A stretch of DNA of 6,249 nt from Actinomycetota bacterium (GTDB lineage: Bacteria > Actinomycetota > Acidimicrobiia > Acidimicrobiales > Iamiaceae): contig JAFDWI010000154.1 of NCBI GenBank assembly GCA_018268545.1, forward strand, positions 1-6,249, in the 5' to 3' direction. Shown here piece by piece: positions 5,040 through 6,249 of the stretch. The position numbers and the translations under genes were made by a program. The stretch's first letter is position 1; each line of letters opens with the position of its first letter. The notes under the pieces are model-generated. The model was not told where the DNA came from. It saw nothing but the letters and a program-made list of their open reading frames with translations, and made no database searches.

Positions 5040-6113
5040 ATGAAGGACACGCAACCAGCCACGCAATCGGCAGAGCGGGCCAAGGCCCTCGACATCGCAC
5101 TCGGCCAGATCGAGAAGCAGTTCGGGACCGGCTCGGTCATGAAGATGGGCGAGAAGGGATCGATGCAGATCGAGTCGATCTCGACGGGCGCGTTGGCGCT
5201 CGACCTCGCGCTCGGCGTCGGCGGCCTGCCCCGTGGCCGGGTCGTCGAGATCTACGGCCCCGAGTCGTCGGGGAAGTCCACGTTGGCGATGCACGTGGTC
5301 GCCGAGGCCCAACGCACCGGCGGGATCTGTGCGTACGTGGACGCCGAACACGCGATGGACCCGACGTACGCCGCCAACATCGGTGTCGACATCGACGAAC
5401 TGCTCATCTCCCAGCCCGACACCGGCGAGCAGGCACTCGAGATCACCGACATGCTGATCCGCTCGAACGCCATCGACGTGATCGTGATCGACTCGGTTGC
5501 CGCCCTCACCCCTCGTGCCGAGATCGAGGGGGAGATGGGTGACACCCATGTGGGTCTGCAGGCCCGGTTGATGTCCCAGGCGTTGCGGAAGTTGACCGCG
5601 AACCTGAACAAGTCGAACACCGTCTGCATCTTCATCAACCAGTTGCGCGAGAAGATCGGGGTGATGTTCGGGTCGCCCGAGACCACACCCGGTGGTCGAG
5701 CCCTGAAGTTCTACTCGTCGGTTCGGATCGACATCCGTCGGATCGAGGCCATCAAGGACGGCGTCGAGGTCGTCGGCAACCGGACGCGGGCCAAGATCGT
5801 CAAGAACAAGGTGGCGCCGCCGTTCCGCCAGGCGGAGTTCGACATCATGTACGGCAAGGGCATCAGCCGCGAGGGTTCCGTGTTGGACATCGGTGTCCAG
5901 GAGGACATCGTCCGCAAGGCCGGCGCCTGGTACACCTACGAAGGTGAGCAGCTCGGGCAGGGCCGGGAGAACGCCAAGCAGTTCCTGGCGGACAATCCCG
6001 AGATCATGGTCGAAGTCTCCGAGCGCATTCGCCGGGCGGTCGGTCTGGGCGATGCCGAAGACGCCGACGCGATGACCGAGGCCGACGAGGAACCCATCTC
6101 CCTGGACGACTGA
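5040..6113 (+). CDS. recA: RecA recombinase
   Basis: RecA forms ATP-dependent filaments on single-stranded DNA, drives strand exchange and triggers LexA self-cleavage. The 357-residue protein aligns throughout with bacterial RecA from memory. It has an N-terminal polymerisation helix (about 10-30) and ISTGALALDLALGVGGLPRG (47-66). Walker A is GPESSGKST (73-81), and DAEHA (101-105) contains the catalytic Glu103, equivalent to E. coli Glu96. Walker B is VIVIDS (147-152). Loop L1 lies around EIEGEMGDTHVG (161-172) and loop L2 after INQLREKIGVMFGSPE (199-214), with the allosteric Gln201. The C-terminal domain contains GAWYTYEGEQLGQGRENA (295-312), and the tail is acidic (EPISLDD). No intein interrupts it. 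Start and Shine-Dalgarno are unambiguous. It is controlled by the SOS box and possibly a second damage promoter, and is followed by a strong terminator, so it is probably transcribed alone. Confidence 0.99.
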   Translation: MKDTQPATQSAERAKALDIALGQIEKQFGTGSVMKMGEKGSMQIESISTGALALDLALGVGGLPRGRVVEIYGPESSGKSTLAMHVVAEAQRTGGICAYVDAEHAMDPTYAANIGVDIDELLISQPDTGEQALEITDMLIRSNAIDVIVIDSVAALTPRAEIEGEMGDTHVGLQARLMSQALRKLTANLNKSNTVCIFINQLREKIGVMFGSPETTPGGRALKFYSSVRIDIRRIEAIKDGVEVVGNRTRAKIVKNKVAPPFRQAEFDIMYGKGISREGSVLDIGVQEDIVRKAGAWYTYEGEQLGQGRENAKQFLADNPEIMVEVSERIRRAVGLGDAEDADAMTEADEEPISLDD

Positions 6114-6132
6114 GGACGCGGCGTCCGCCGGA

Positions 6133-6173
6133 TCGGGTCGTCCCCACGCCGCGGTGGTGTGGGGACGACCCGA
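6133..6173 (+). terminator. recA hairpin terminator
   Basis: A perfect 15-bp stem (6133-6147 with 6159-6173; arms begin TCGGGTCGTCC and end GACGACCCGA) closes an 11-base loop. It starts 19 bases after the recA stop. Only a short GTTT follows, common for actinobacterial terminators. It isolates recA from the next gene. Confidence 0.85.
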
Positions 6174-6207
6174 GTTTCACCCGGTGGGCGCGCGAACATG
6201 GTCGGCG

Positions 6208-6249
6208 ATGTCCGAACAGTCCCCCAAGCAGCCCCGCACCTACGCGATC
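6208..6249 (+). CDS. Start of a gene, possibly miaB (tRNA methylthiotransferase), cut by window end
   Basis: Only 14 residues are visible: MSEQSPKQPRTYAI. The PRTYAI end resembles the stretch just before the first conserved cysteine region of MiaB (typically a RTY-x-(I/V)-RT-(F/Y)-GCQMN pattern), and miaB lies downstream of recA in many actinobacteria, usually after recX. MiaB is a radical-SAM enzyme that adds a methylthio group to i6A37 of tRNAs. The diagnostic cysteines are beyond the window, so this is a guess. No Shine-Dalgarno is seen. An ATG at 6198 is in another frame. RecX, the usual gene after recA, is not recognised. Confidence 0.4.
   Translation, partial: MSEQSPKQPRTYAI

Noticed and set aside
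3334..5100. 588-codon minus-strand open frame opposite cinA and the recA leader
   Set aside because: The product is His/Arg/Asp-rich without domains, and it lies opposite cinA and the recA control region. Long antisense frames are expected at this GC content.
5040..6113. Intein in recA
   Set aside because: Inteins are known in some mycobacterial recA genes, but this one is 357 codons with continuous RecA motifs and no insertion.

Overview
The window comes from a high-GC bacterium, most likely an actinobacterium. The supporting signs are a LexA box of the GAAC-N4-GTTC type before recA, a coenzyme-F420-type LLM oxidoreductase, and a cinA-recA gene order. Two genes also look leaderless, with TANNNT -10 elements 7-8 bases before the start codon. 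An acidimicrobial lineage (Ilumatobacter-like) would fit, but this is a guess from gene content and composition, not a search result.

Layout. Positions 1-1438 (minus) hold most of a polytopic membrane protein whose C-terminus lies outside the window. It resembles GT-C/GT39-type membrane glycosyltransferases. A 280-bp divergent gap separates it from a short serine-acetyltransferase-like hexapeptide acyltransferase (plus, 1719-2210). That gene runs convergently into an LLM-class F420-dependent oxidoreductase (minus, 2249-3181), with only 38 bp between the stops. This gap holds a short hairpin and one copy of a 26-bp exact repeat whose other copy lies inside the oxidoreductase gene. Across a 161-bp divergent promoter region follows cinA (plus, 3343-4614), then a 425-bp non-coding stretch, then recA (plus, 5040-6113). 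A strong hairpin terminator closes recA. At the right edge (6208 on) another plus-strand gene begins; its 14 visible residues resemble the start of MiaB.

The DNA-damage part is the best-resolved regulatory region. A near-consensus promoter (TTGACC, 18-base spacer, TACACT) carries the LexA box in its spacer. About 100 bp downstream is a candidate second promoter with the spacing of the PafBC motif, followed by a perfect 12-bp inverted repeat in the recA leader and a good Shine-Dalgarno. This would give recA two damage-responsive promoters, as known in mycobacteria, with a leader hairpin as an additional element. recX is not next to recA here.

The left half (membrane protein and acetyltransferase) may serve cell-envelope or exopolysaccharide chemistry, but this rests on family resemblance only. 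I see no mobile element, CRISPR array, tRNA or rRNA, and no convincing new multi-gene system. The observations most worth checking are the recA leader, the 26-bp repeat and the start codon of the acetyltransferase.
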